Shown: in pieces, positions 48,611-56,615 of the stretch
How positions within the stretch are numbered: the first letter of the stretch is position 1
Layout of the letters: each line of letters begins with the position of its first letter
NCBI GenBank assembly: GCA_018228665.1
Contig: CP073692.1
Coordinates: 3,158,641-3,222,640 of the forward strand
Source of the DNA: Faecalicatena sp. Marseille-Q4148
Lineage (GTDB): Bacteria > Bacillota > Clostridia > Lachnospirales > Lachnospiraceae
Direction of reading: 5' to 3'
Length of the DNA: 64,000 nucleotides
Translations under genes and position numbers: made by a program
The notes under the pieces: generated by a model
Databases searched by the model: none
The model's input: only the letters and a program-made list of their open reading frames with translations
Told to the model about the DNA's origin: nothing

Positions 48611-50599
48611 ATGGAAGAAACAAAACAGCTTGGGGAACAGCCAATAAAAAAACTATTGTTAAAGTTTTCGGTCCCTTGTGTGATGGGACTTTTAATCGGT
48701 GCACTCTACAATATCGTAGACCAGATATTTATTGGGAACAGTAGTCTTGGATATTTAGGAAATGCAGCAACAGGTGTTTCTTTTCCTATTATTTGTATTG
48801 CGAATGCATTTGCATGGTGCATAGGTGATGGTGCGGCAGCTTTTTTAAGTATTTGTGCCGGGCGAAAAGATAGCGAAAGCGCACATAAATGTGTTGGTAC
48901 CGGTATTGTGTCAACGGCGATAATCAGTATAGTGCTATGTGCGGTATGTTTGATTTTTTGTGAGCCGCTTATGGCTTTATTTGGCGCATCAGATGCTACA
49001 TTACAGCTTGCTTGTGATTATTTTAGAATTGTTGTCTGCTTTTTTCCGGCTTATTTAATGTTTAATGTCATGAACAGTATGATACGAGCGGATGGAAGTC
49101 CGACATATGCTATGGTGGCATTGCTTCTAGGCGCGGTTATTAATATTATTTTAGATCCTGTTTTTATCTTTGTGTTAGATTGGGGAATTCAGGGGGCTGC
49201 GATTGCAACGGTAATAGGACAAGTTGTCTCTTTTGTGATTTGTGTTGCCTATTTCCGCAGACCAAAAAGTTTCAAATTGAAGAAAAGCAGTTTCCGCATC
49301 GATTATCCGGTACTTAAAAACTTAATTATTTTAGGTGGATCTACGTTCATAGTACAAATTTCAATGGTTGTTATGACATTGCTTTGCAATATGATGTTAT
49401 TCAAATATGGAGCACTGTCTAAATTTGGAAGTGATATTCCGATTTCTGTATTTAGCATCCAGACAAAAATCTATACAATCGTAGGGAATATCGCTTGTGG
49501 AATTGCCTTAGGAGGACAGCCGATTTTAGGATATAATTATGGCGCCAAGAAAATGGATCGTGTAAAAGAATGTTATAAGTATATTCTGTTGTCTTCTTTG
49601 ACAGTTGGAATTTTGGCTACGATCATATTTATTGCGTGTCCGCAAATTATTATTGGAATATTCGGGAAACAAAATGAACTCTATATGGAATTTGCTGTCA
49701 TTAGTTTCAAAATCTTTTTGAGTTTCAGCTTTGTTACAGCTTTTATAAAGATTTCTTCAATCTTTTTCCAGGCAATTGGAAAACCGGTACAAGCGATGGT
49801 TGCTTCTGTTCTTCGTGATATGATATGTTTTGTCATTTTTACAATCGGTCTTTGTATGTTCTTTGAGGAGAGAACGCCGGGCAATGGCATTTATGGTATA
49901 CTTTTTGCGTCACCGCTTTCAGATTTGGTCGCAGGTACGGTTATTACCATCTTAACAATTAAATTTTTAAGAAGTTTAAAAGAAACACCGGAAAGTAGAA
50001 AGGAACCGGCAGCTATCGTTTCAACACATCCGGGAACGATCATTACGATTGCCAGACAACACGGAACTTGTGGAAAACAGATTGGGGAACTTTTAGCTGA
50101 GAAACTTGCGATTCCGTTTTATTGTAAGGAATTAACCGCTATCGCAGCAAAAGATAGCGGATTAGCGGAAGAATTCTTATTAAGCGATTATGAGCAGGAA
50201 GATAAATTGCTTTATAATCTATATCTTAGTACGAATGTAGGGCAGCAAAGTATCATTGCCCAAGAAAAAATCTTACGCAAAATAGCTGATGAAGGTTCTT
50301 GTGTGATTGTGGGAAGAGCAGCAAATCATGTACTATGGAATTATGAAAATGTCTTAAAAGTTTTTCTTTATGCACCGGAAGAATATCGAATGCAAAATAT
50401 TCAGGATATGTATGGTGATACAAAGGAAAAGGCATATCAGCATATGCGCCGCTCAGATAAAGCGCGTGCGGCTTATTATCAAAATGTTTCCGGTTATGAA
50501 TGGAAGAATTTTGGCAACTACAATCTATGTATAGATGCAAGTATCGGAAAAGAAGCAGTTATAGATATTATTTTAGATTATATGAAACATAGAAAATAG
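48611..50599 (+). CDS. MATE efflux transporter fused to a cytidylate-kinase-like domain
   Basis: 662 residues; start ATG 48611 after AAGGAGG. Residues 1-450 are a 12-span MATE exporter (VPCVMGLLIGALYNIVDQIF, MIRADGSP, GYNYGAKK). A linker with TPESRKEPAAI follows, then about 195 residues of a cytidylate-kinase-2 fold: IITIARQHGTCGKQIGELLA, a CVIVGRAANHVL segment and a RRSDKARAAYY lid. MATE proteins are normally 440-470 residues. The fused domain lies in the cytoplasm; it may bind or modify a nucleotide linked to the transported compound. Control is by the upstream purine-class riboswitch. Confidence 0.9.
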   Translation: MEETKQLGEQPIKKLLLKFSVPCVMGLLIGALYNIVDQIFIGNSSLGYLGNAATGVSFPIICIANAFAWCIGDGAAAFLSICAGRKDSESAHKCVGTGIVSTAIISIVLCAVCLIFCEPLMALFGASDATLQLACDYFRIVVCFFPAYLMFNVMNSMIRADGSPTYAMVALLLGAVINIILDPVFIFVLDWGIQGAAIATVIGQVVSFVICVAYFRRPKSFKLKKSSFRIDYPVLKNLIILGGSTFIVQISMVVMTLLCNMMLFKYGALSKFGSDIPISVFSIQTKIYTIVGNIACGIALGGQPILGYNYGAKKMDRVKECYKYILLSSLTVGILATIIFIACPQIIIGIFGKQNELYMEFAVISFKIFLSFSFVTAFIKISSIFFQAIGKPVQAMVASVLRDMICFVIFTIGLCMFFEERTPGNGIYGILFASPLSDLVAGTVITILTIKFLRSLKETPESRKEPAAIVSTHPGTIITIARQHGTCGKQIGELLAEKLAIPFYCKELTAIAAKDSGLAEEFLLSDYEQEDKLLYNLYLSTNVGQQSIIAQEKILRKIADEGSCVIVGRAANHVLWNYENVLKVFLYAPEEYRMQNIQDMYGDTKEKAYQHMRRSDKARAAYYQNVSGYEWKNFGNYNLCIDASIGKEAVIDIILDYMKHRK

Positions 50600-50671
50600 T
50601 TGAAGGATATTATCGCAAAGTGATATATTGAAACAAAAGAGACATGAAAAAATGATTGGAGGGAAAATGGG

Positions 50672-50995
50672 ATGAGAAAAAACTGGAAAGAGCTGTTGAT
50701 TTTTGGGCTGCAAATCTGTTTATTTTATTTATTTCCCTTAACGGCAGGGCCAACAGATGCATTGGGAATGGTGTTTCTCATTATGGCAGGGACATTGCTG
50801 CTTGGGGTTGCGATGGGAATGTTTGCAGGAAAATTGAAATATTTGTATCCATTTGCCACAGCAGGGATTTTTTTGCCGACAGTGTTTCTTTATTATAATG
50901 AATCTGCACTGATTCATGCAGTCTGATATCTGATACTTGCCGGGCTTGGATTTGTATTAGGATTAGTTTTGCAACGGTGTACAAAGGGAACATAA
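50672..50995 (+). pseudogene. Small membrane protein gene with in-frame stop
   Basis: The first 84 codons encode a three-span protein beginning MRKNWKELLIFGLQ and ending IHAV, then TGA at 50924-50926. The same frame continues with YLILAGLGFVLGLVLQR and stops at 50995, and the second part is again a membrane segment. The TGA most simply derives from TGG (Trp). It therefore looks freshly inactivated, or shortened by one span. The conjugative element starts right after it. Confidence 0.65.
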
Positions 50996-51099
50996 TAAAA
51001 AACTTAATAATGGACTGCCAATCTTACACAAAGTACCGCCCAAACGAGACTACGGGCGGTATTTTTGTATCATGGCGGAGAAAGGAGGAATTTCCCACG

Positions 51100-51131
51100 G
51101 GGGCTTGACTGAAAAGTTGAGCCCCTTTTTT
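51100..51131 (+). terminator. Terminator at the left end of the conjugative element
   Basis: GGGGCTTGACT (51100-51110), loop GAAA, AGTTGAGCCCC (51115-51125), T6. Another hairpin, ACCGCCC/GGGCGGT with ATTTTT, is at about 51035-51065. Confidence 0.75.
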
Positions 51132-51159
51132 CATGCCAAAAAACAGGAGGTAAATGCTT

Positions 51160-52533
51160 ATGGCAGATGATAAAACCACAAAAACGCCGGAACAGCCGGT
51201 AACGGATAGCGGGCCGGGCAAGGAAACACCGCCCACTCCCCCAAAAGAGCCGGAGAAGGTTTCCGTTTCCCCGGAGCCGGAAAAAAAGACGGAACCAGAG
51301 GTAAAGAACCCACAGGTTTCTGTCTATAACTTCGCTGAAATTATGAAGGAAAAGAAAGCCGAGGCACGGGCGGCAGCTCCCGGCGGGGAAAAGCCTGACC
51401 CAGCAAAAGCGGAGAAACCGGAAAAGCAGCCGGAGGCTCCGAAAAAAGCGGAGGAAAAACCCAAAGAGCCGGAACAGCCGAAGCGCCGGGGCCGTCCCCC
51501 GAAAGCAGATAAGGACAAGGCCGCAGCCCCAAAGCCTAAAGCCCCCGCACAGAAACCGGAAAAGGCGGTCAAAAAGGAACCGGAGAAAAAAGGAACTCCA
51601 ACGGTACAGGCCGCTTCCGCTCCGAAGGAACCCGAGAAGCCGAAGGATGCACCACGCCGGGGCAAGGAGCAGATCGTCTATATCAAGCTGAACGAGCTCC
51701 ACGCCTTCAAGAACCATCCCTTTGAAGTCCGGGACGATGAAGAAATGCGGGCTATGGTGTCCAGCGTCAAGGACAAGGGCGTGACCCAGCCCGCTATCGT
51801 CCGTCCCCGTGAGGATGGCGGCTATGAGATCGTGTCCGGCCACCACCGCCAGAAAGCCAGCGAGCTTGCCGGATATGCGGATATGCCCTGTATCGTCCGA
51901 AACCTGACGGACGATGAAGCCATCACGCAGATGGTCGAGGACAATCTCAACCAGCGTGAAGAAATCCTCCCCAGTGAGCGGGCCAAAGCCTTGAAAATGC
52001 AGCTTGAGGCCATCAAGCATCAGGGCTCCCGCACTTCGGGCCAGATTGACCCGAAGGACGCAGGAAAACGCTCCAACGAAATTGTAGCCGAGCGCAATAA
52101 GATGGCGGTCAAGCAGGTGCAGCGGTATATCCGGCTCAATGAGCTGGTTCCCGACCTGATGAAGCTGATGGATGAAAAAAAGCTGGGCTTTACTACGGCG
52201 GTGGAGCTTTCCTATATCGGCAAGAAGAACCAGAACTATATCGCCGTCGCCATTGACAGCCAGCAGTCCTCGCCTTCACAGGCACAGGCAAAGCGTATGC
52301 GGGAGCTGGACGAAAAGAAGCTGCTCAACGGGGATGTGATTGACGGCATTATGATGGAGGACAAAAAGGAGGTAGACAAAGTGATTTTGACAGGTGCGGA
52401 ACTGAGCAAGTATTTCGGCAAGGAAACTACGCCGAGGGAAATGAAGGATCAGATCATCAAGCTGCTGGACGACTGGAAGGGACAGCAGAAGGAACACGAA
52501 AAGCCGGAGAAGAAAAACGAACAGGAAAAGTAA
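51160..52533 (+). CDS. parB: ParB-like partition protein with long charged N-terminal tail
   Basis: 457 residues; ATG 51160 is 9 bases after AGGAGG (ATG 51154 is too close). Residues 1-165 are a low-complexity tail made of P, E, K and A with an AT-hook-like KRRGRPPK. The ParB/Srx domain begins at about 170 (IVYIKLNELHAFKNHPF), with the CTP-binding type box SGHHRQKASELAG and the helix-turn-helix region after it (LNQREEILPSERAKAL). It should help keep the excised element in dividing cells. No ParA is seen in the window. Confidence 0.88.
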   Translation: MADDKTTKTPEQPVTDSGPGKETPPTPPKEPEKVSVSPEPEKKTEPEVKNPQVSVYNFAEIMKEKKAEARAAAPGGEKPDPAKAEKPEKQPEAPKKAEEKPKEPEQPKRRGRPPKADKDKAAAPKPKAPAQKPEKAVKKEPEKKGTPTVQAASAPKEPEKPKDAPRRGKEQIVYIKLNELHAFKNHPFEVRDDEEMRAMVSSVKDKGVTQPAIVRPREDGGYEIVSGHHRQKASELAGYADMPCIVRNLTDDEAITQMVEDNLNQREEILPSERAKALKMQLEAIKHQGSRTSGQIDPKDAGKRSNEIVAERNKMAVKQVQRYIRLNELVPDLMKLMDEKKLGFTTAVELSYIGKKNQNYIAVAIDSQQSSPSQAQAKRMRELDEKKLLNGDVIDGIMMEDKKEVDKVILTGAELSKYFGKETTPREMKDQIIKLLDDWKGQQKEHEKPEKKNEQEK

Positions 52534-52540
52534 GCCCAAA

Positions 52541-52563
52541 CTTCGGGTCAGCATGGCCCGAGG
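52541..52563 (+). repeat. Intergenic palindrome, copy 1
   Basis: CTTCGGGTC-AGCAT-GGCCCGAGG, 8 bases after the parB stop; two wobble pairs. Confidence 0.85.
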
Positions 52564-52591
52564 ATTGCGGGGCTCTGCCCCGCGCCCCGAA

Positions 52592-52757
52592 GCTCTGGAG
52601 ATATAAATTATTCCCCGTCGCCAGTTATTCCGTAGCATAGCCGGGAAAATCAGTCAAGGGCAGCGCCGCCGTAGGCGGTGCCAGAGGCACCCTTGACGGA
52701 TTTCTCCCGGTTATGCTTTTTCCCGGTCAAGCGACGGGGATATAAATTCTCCAGAGC
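52592..52757 (+). repeat. 166-bp imperfect palindrome (cruciform-like)
   Basis: Left arm GCTCTGGAGA (52592) pairs with TCTCCAGAGC (ending 52757); CCCCGTCGC with GCGACGGGG; CATAGCCGGGA with TCCCGGTTATG; AATCAGTCAAGGG with CCCTTGACGGATT; apex hairpin GCGCCGCC/GGCGGTGC. Small hairpins flank it (GCGGGGC/GCCCCGC at 52567-52583; CCCCTTCC/GGAAGGGG near 52762-52781). The 309-base gap between parB and the next gene is filled by these structures. Confidence 0.8.
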
Positions 52758-52842
52758 CGTTCCCCTTCCCGGGGGAAGGGGCGGAGGGGTTGGGCGATAC
52801 CTTGCTTTTCCCTAAACCAAAACAGAAATGGAGGCTCAACCA

Positions 52843-53199
52843 ATGAAACGACCTTTAGCGTACCTGACCGCCGCATGGAGCGGCGAGCCGGATGTTGATA
52901 TGGAGCTGGCGGCCCACTACTGCCGCCTTGCTTATGAGGCGGGCTTTTCCCCGATCTGCCCGCTCTTGTACCTGCCGCTGTTTTTGAATGACAGCGTTCC
53001 CGAGGAACATAAGGCCGGGATTGATATGCGCCGGGATATGCTGCGGCGCTCCCACACCCTGATCGTCTGCGGCAGCGCTGTGGACGAGGATGTAAAAAAT
53101 GATATTGCGGTTGCCGGGCGGCTGGGCATTGCGGCGACCACACTGGAAGGGGTGCTTGCCGTGAAGGGACACGGCACCCCGGGCCATGCCGGACATTAA
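52843..53199 (+). CDS. DUF4406/DUF7768-like protein
   Basis: 118 residues, start ATG 52843 after GGAGGC. Pattern LAYLTAAWSGEPDVDMELAA, GFSPICPLLYLPLFL, and HTLIVCGSAVDEDVKND fits the small nucleoside-deoxyribosyltransferase-like DUF4406/DUF7768 proteins common in phages and conjugative elements. The fold suggests nucleotide binding, but the function is unknown. Its stop overlaps the methyltransferase start by 14 bases. Confidence 0.65.
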   Translation: MKRPLAYLTAAWSGEPDVDMELAAHYCRLAYEAGFSPICPLLYLPLFLNDSVPEEHKAGIDMRRDMLRRSHTLIVCGSAVDEDVKNDIAVAGRLGIAATTLEGVLAVKGHGTPGHAGH

Positions 53200-54271
53200 G
53201 CTGGGAAGCCTTTTCGACGGGATCGGCGTGTTCCCTCTGGCTGCTTCCCGGTGTGGTATCCGTCCGGTATGGGCCAGCGAGATTGAAAAAGCGCCCATCT
53301 CCATAACCAAAAGGCACTTTCCCGACATGGTGCATTTGGGGGATATTACGAAGGTGGACGGCGGGAAAATCCCACCTGTCCATATAATTACCTTCGGTTC
53401 CCCCTGTCAGAACCTTTCTCTGATTGGCAACCGCTCCGGCCTTGCCGGGGCAAAATCAAGCCTGTTCTATCAGGCGTTTCGTATCATACAGGAAATGAGG
53501 GATGCTACTGATAACCTATATCCAGCTATCGCTGTTTGGGAAAACGTCATGGGAGCGTTTTCTACAAATGACCGGATGGACTTTAGAGCCGTCCTATCCG
53601 CCTTCTCGGACACCGAAGTTCCAATGCCTCCTTCGGGAAGATGGGGAAACGCCGGAATGGTGCGAGGGGGAACGCCTGATGTGTGCTGGCGGCTCATGGA
53701 CGCCCAGTATTGGGCAGGCTCCCGAAGGCTGGCACGAAGGCAGCGGATTTTCGTCGTGGCGGATTTTGGAGGCAGACGTGCCGCAGACATACTATTTAAG
53801 CCCCGTCCAATGCTCCCACTTCCTCCGCCTTGCGGAGAGGGCGGGCGGGCCGCCGCCGAAGGAGATCGAACAGCTTCTTTTGAAACAGGGCGGCAGATAC
53901 CAGTCATCCACCCCTTTCAGTGTTTCCGTATGCGGGGAGCGGCAAAAAGGCAGGAAGAAACGGCCTTCCGAAACAGCTTCGGATTACCAACTGACCCTTT
54001 TCCCACTCTTTTAGCCAGTGATGTAACGCCCTTTGCCTTCTGGTATGAGGGCGACCCGGAGGGCGGCTGTATCCGTTTTCTGACGGAAACGGAAAGCGAA
54101 CGGCTGATGGGGCTGCCAGAGGGCTGGACAAAGTACGGGGCGGACGGCGTGGAGATCCGGCCTCTGCAACGCTACAAGGCGCTGGGAAATGCGATTGCCC
54201 TCCCTTGCGCCGATTACATTATGGCCGGGATCTATGAGGTGCTGGCTGACCGGGCCGGAAAGGAGGAATGA
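53186..54271 (+). CDS. C5 cytosine-specific DNA methyltransferase
   Basis: 361 residues. Motif I GSLFDGIGVFPLA near residue 7, motif IV with the catalytic cysteine FGSPCQNLSLIG near residue 73, motif VI VWENV, motif VIII RRQRIFVVADF, motif X ALGNAIALPCADYI. It would methylate a short DNA site, probably to protect the element from host restriction. The segment between motifs VI and VIII reads DAQYWAGSRRLARRQR instead of the usual QYWGVPQRRKR. An overlapping frame at 53502-54014 is described separately. Confidence 0.85.
   Translation: MPDIKLGSLFDGIGVFPLAASRCGIRPVWASEIEKAPISITKRHFPDMVHLGDITKVDGGKIPPVHIITFGSPCQNLSLIGNRSGLAGAKSSLFYQAFRIIQEMRDATDNLYPAIAVWENVMGAFSTNDRMDFRAVLSAFSDTEVPMPPSGRWGNAGMVRGGTPDVCWRLMDAQYWAGSRRLARRQRIFVVADFGGRRAADILFKPRPMLPLPPPCGEGGRAAAEGDRTASFETGRQIPVIHPFQCFRMRGAAKRQEETAFRNSFGLPTDPFPTLLASDVTPFAFWYEGDPEGGCIRFLTETESERLMGLPEGWTKYGADGVEIRPLQRYKALGNAIALPCADYIMAGIYEVLADRAGKEE
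53502..54014 (+). CDS. Overlapping reading frame inside the methyltransferase gene (170 aa)
   Basis: A second uninterrupted frame in the same strand. It starts at ATG 53502 with AGGA 8 bases before, and encodes LSLFGKTSWERFLQMTGWTL, then GGSWTPSIGQAPEGWHEGSG, then YYLSPVQCSHFLRLAERAGG, and ends QLTLFPLF. The composition (W, Y, S, L) is protein-like and not the repetitive look of most GC-rich shadows. I recall similar standalone proteins in clostridial phages and elements, but could not check. It could be a genuine overprinted gene or the fossil frame of a fusion. Confidence 0.4.
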   Translation: MLLITYIQLSLFGKTSWERFLQMTGWTLEPSYPPSRTPKFQCLLREDGETPEWCEGERLMCAGGSWTPSIGQAPEGWHEGSGFSSWRILEADVPQTYYLSPVQCSHFLRLAERAGGPPPKEIEQLLLKQGGRYQSSTPFSVSVCGERQKGRKKRPSETASDYQLTLFPLF

Positions 54272-54275
54272 GCCC

Positions 54276-54989
54276 ATGTTTGAAGCCTATATAACCAATA
54301 CAGCCCTATACCCCTTAATGGGGATCGAGGTAGGGACAACGGTACATTTCCCCATGACGACACAGGAGTTGCAGGCCGCCCTTGCCAAAATCGGGATAGA
54401 CGGGAAACGGTACAGCGAAGTGTTCTTTACCAGCTTTGACAGTGATGTGCTGGGGCTCTACGATTATCTCTACGAATGTGAGAACATCGACGAGCTGAAC
54501 GAGCTGGGCCACGCCCTGCTGGAAGTACGGGATAAGGGCGGACTGGAAACCTTTGAAGCCGCTCTTGTCTTGGGAAACCACACAAGGAGCGTGAAGGATT
54601 TGATAAACCTGACGCAGAACCTTGACCTTTACCGCTTTTACCCGGATATTTCCGATGATGAAGGGCTGGGCCGTCTTTACGCCGACGAGCTTGGGACTAT
54701 CGACATACCGGAGCACATTCAGAACTACTTCGATTATGAGGCATACGGGCGGGATGTGCGTATCAACGAGGGCGGCGTATTCGCTCCCGGTGGGTATGTG
54801 TCGGCAGTCCCGGAGGGCTTCAAGGAGTATTACCACGGGCCGCAGGACATTCCGCCGGAACACCGGATATTTGCCTATCCTGAAAAGGCCGAGCCTGTCC
54901 ACTCCATTCTCGCTACACTCAAACGGTTTCAAGAAGCCCCACCCGCTCCGAAAAAGGACAAGGCGGGACCTTCCCATGAAGAACGGTAA
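54276..54989 (+). CDS. ardA: Antirestriction protein ArdA
   Basis: 237 residues. ATG 54276 follows AAAGGAGG. ArdA features are FEAYITNTALYPLMG at the start, LDLYRFYPDISDDEGLGRLY, and the very acidic, DNA-mimicking middle; a glycine/tyrosine-rich end follows. ArdA blocks type I restriction enzymes, protecting incoming single-strand-derived DNA after transfer. The C-terminal tail with PPAPKKDKAGP is an extension beyond the usual 165-residue core. Confidence 0.88.
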   Translation: MFEAYITNTALYPLMGIEVGTTVHFPMTTQELQAALAKIGIDGKRYSEVFFTSFDSDVLGLYDYLYECENIDELNELGHALLEVRDKGGLETFEAALVLGNHTRSVKDLINLTQNLDLYRFYPDISDDEGLGRLYADELGTIDIPEHIQNYFDYEAYGRDVRINEGGVFAPGGYVSAVPEGFKEYYHGPQDIPPEHRIFAYPEKAEPVHSILATLKRFQEAPPAPKKDKAGPSHEER

Positions 54990-54991
54990 GA

Positions 54992-55014
54992 CTTCGGGCC
55001 AGCATGGCCCGAAG
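54992..55014 (+). repeat. Intergenic palindrome, copy 2
   Basis: CTTCGGGCC-AGCAT-GGCCCGAAG, two bases after the ardA stop; perfect 9-bp stem. Confidence 0.9.
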
Positions 55015-55024
55015 CATAAAGGAG

Positions 55025-56053
55025 GTGCATACCATCAACTATTACCCTATCAATGAAGGAGCCGCCCGCCGGGCAAAAGAAATGAACAGCTTTTCCGACT
55101 ACAAGGAAGGGAGCGCAACGGCGGAATACCGGGCAATGGTGGACAAGGCCGCCGCCATAGCGGAAAAGCAGAAATCCCGGGTGGACCCCATGTACCATGA
55201 GAAGATCGACCATCTGTTAGACACCTACGCCCGCAAGCTGGCCGAAAACATGAACCAGGGCTTTGCCATTGACGCGAGGGTTCCCTCTGTGCTGATCGCC
55301 GGGCCTTCCAATTTCCCGGTGGGAAAGAAGGAAAAACAGAACCGGGCGCGGGACAGCAACATGGAGGAATGGCGGCATATTCAAGGACTGCTGGATAAGA
55401 TACGCAGTACCGGCATGGGCGGGATCAGCGCCGATGACCCGGCAGCCATTGAAAAGCTCCAGAAGAAGCTGGACGGGCTGGAACGCTCCCAGCTCATTAT
55501 GAAGGAAGTCAACGCCTATTACCGCAAGCATGGCAAGCTGGATGGCTGTGCGCTGCTGGCGCCGGACCAGATTGAAAAGCTGAAAGCAAGCATGGCGTCA
55601 AGCTGGCGGAGCGACCCGAGGCCCTTTGAAAGCTACCAGCTTACCAACAACAATGCGGAAATCCGCCGGGTAAGGGCCCGTATCGAACAGCTTTCCAAAC
55701 AGGCACAGCAGAAATTTTCCGGCTGGGAGTTCGACGGGGGCCGTGTGGAAATGAACCGGGAGGACAACCGCTTGCAGGTGTTCTTTGATGGAAAGCCTGA
55801 CGCTGACACCCGGGCCGAGCTGAAAAGCAGCGGCTTTCGCTGGGCTCCCAGCGTGGGCGCATGGCAGAGGCAGCTCACGGACAACGCCATCCGGGCGGCT
55901 GACCGTTTGGAATGTATCAAGCCGCTGTCCGGCGAAAAGCCCTCCCAGCTTCAAAAGAAGCCTTCTATCTTGCAGACCATGCGGGAACAGGGCAAAAAAG
56001 TCCAGACGGAGCCGGAAAAGAAAGCTCCGTCCGGCAGGGATGCCGAGCGGTAA
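55025..56053 (+). CDS. DUF3560-like conjugative element protein
   Basis: About 343-349 residues. N-terminal NYYPINEGAARRAKEMNSFSDYK, a helical middle part, and near residues 255-300 VFFDGKPDADTRAELKSSGFRWAP then GAWQR, the pattern of DUF3560 proteins. The strong AAAGGAGG at 55018-55025 leaves GTG 55025 overlapping it, ATC 55034 at ideal spacing, and ATG 55004 inside the upstream palindrome; the true start is uncertain. Role unknown; common in ICEs next to antirestriction genes. Confidence 0.65.
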   Translation: MHTINYYPINEGAARRAKEMNSFSDYKEGSATAEYRAMVDKAAAIAEKQKSRVDPMYHEKIDHLLDTYARKLAENMNQGFAIDARVPSVLIAGPSNFPVGKKEKQNRARDSNMEEWRHIQGLLDKIRSTGMGGISADDPAAIEKLQKKLDGLERSQLIMKEVNAYYRKHGKLDGCALLAPDQIEKLKASMASSWRSDPRPFESYQLTNNNAEIRRVRARIEQLSKQAQQKFSGWEFDGGRVEMNREDNRLQVFFDGKPDADTRAELKSSGFRWAPSVGAWQRQLTDNAIRAADRLECIKPLSGEKPSQLQKKPSILQTMREQGKKVQTEPEKKAPSGRDAER

Positions 56054-56054
56054 G

Positions 56055-56077
56055 CCTCGGGCCACATTGGCCCGAGG
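56055..56077 (+). repeat. Intergenic palindrome, copy 3
   Basis: CCTCGGGCC-ACATT-GGCCCGAGG; perfect 9-bp stem, followed by TTTTC. Confidence 0.9.
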
Positions 56078-56144
56078 TTTTCTGTTCCCCGAGATTGTAC
56101 GGGGGCCTCCCGGATAGCGGGAACCCCGACGGAAAGGAGGTTTT

Positions 56145-56615
56145 ATGCAGGAAGAAGTAAACCAAAAAACGGTTGCCCTTTCGATCAGGACAACGAAGCT
56201 CACGGGAAAAGTGCTGGCTGCCGCTCTTGGAAAGGTGGCGCGGGCGGTGCAAAAGCACCACCGGAAGGCGCTGACCCCGCAGGGACGCCAGAGCGTAAAA
56301 AAGCTGATGAACCACTATGGCGGCAAAAGCGCCATGCCCTATGTGGGAGCTCCAAAGGATTTTGACCGGATCGCGAAGGAGTTCCATGTGGACTACGCTT
56401 TCCATAAAGTAAGCCCCGGTCATTACCTGCTGTTCTTCAAAGCCAATCAGGCGGACGCCATCACAGCGGCCTTCCAGAAGTACAGTGCAAAGGTGCTGAA
56501 TAAAGAGCAGGACAAGGCTTCCATCCTCGGCCAGCTTCGGAAATTCACGGAGCAGATCAGGACACAGGCAAAGGAAAAGCAGCGGACCAGAGAGGCGGTG
56601 AAGGACGGACGTTGA
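56145..56615 (+). CDS. pcfB: PcfB family (DUF3801) mobilization protein
   Basis: 156 residues. Motifs TTKLTGKVLAAALGKVARAV, RQSVKKLMNHYGG and VDYAFHKVSPGHYLLFFKA match PcfB, an accessory factor that helps link the relaxase-DNA complex to the coupling protein (known from pCF10). The next gene, which overlaps by 4 bases (TTGA), is the coupling protein itself. AAAGGAGG precedes the ATG. Confidence 0.85.
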   Translation: MQEEVNQKTVALSIRTTKLTGKVLAAALGKVARAVQKHHRKALTPQGRQSVKKLMNHYGGKSAMPYVGAPKDFDRIAKEFHVDYAFHKVSPGHYLLFFKANQADAITAAFQKYSAKVLNKEQDKASILGQLRKFTEQIRTQAKEKQRTREAVKDGR

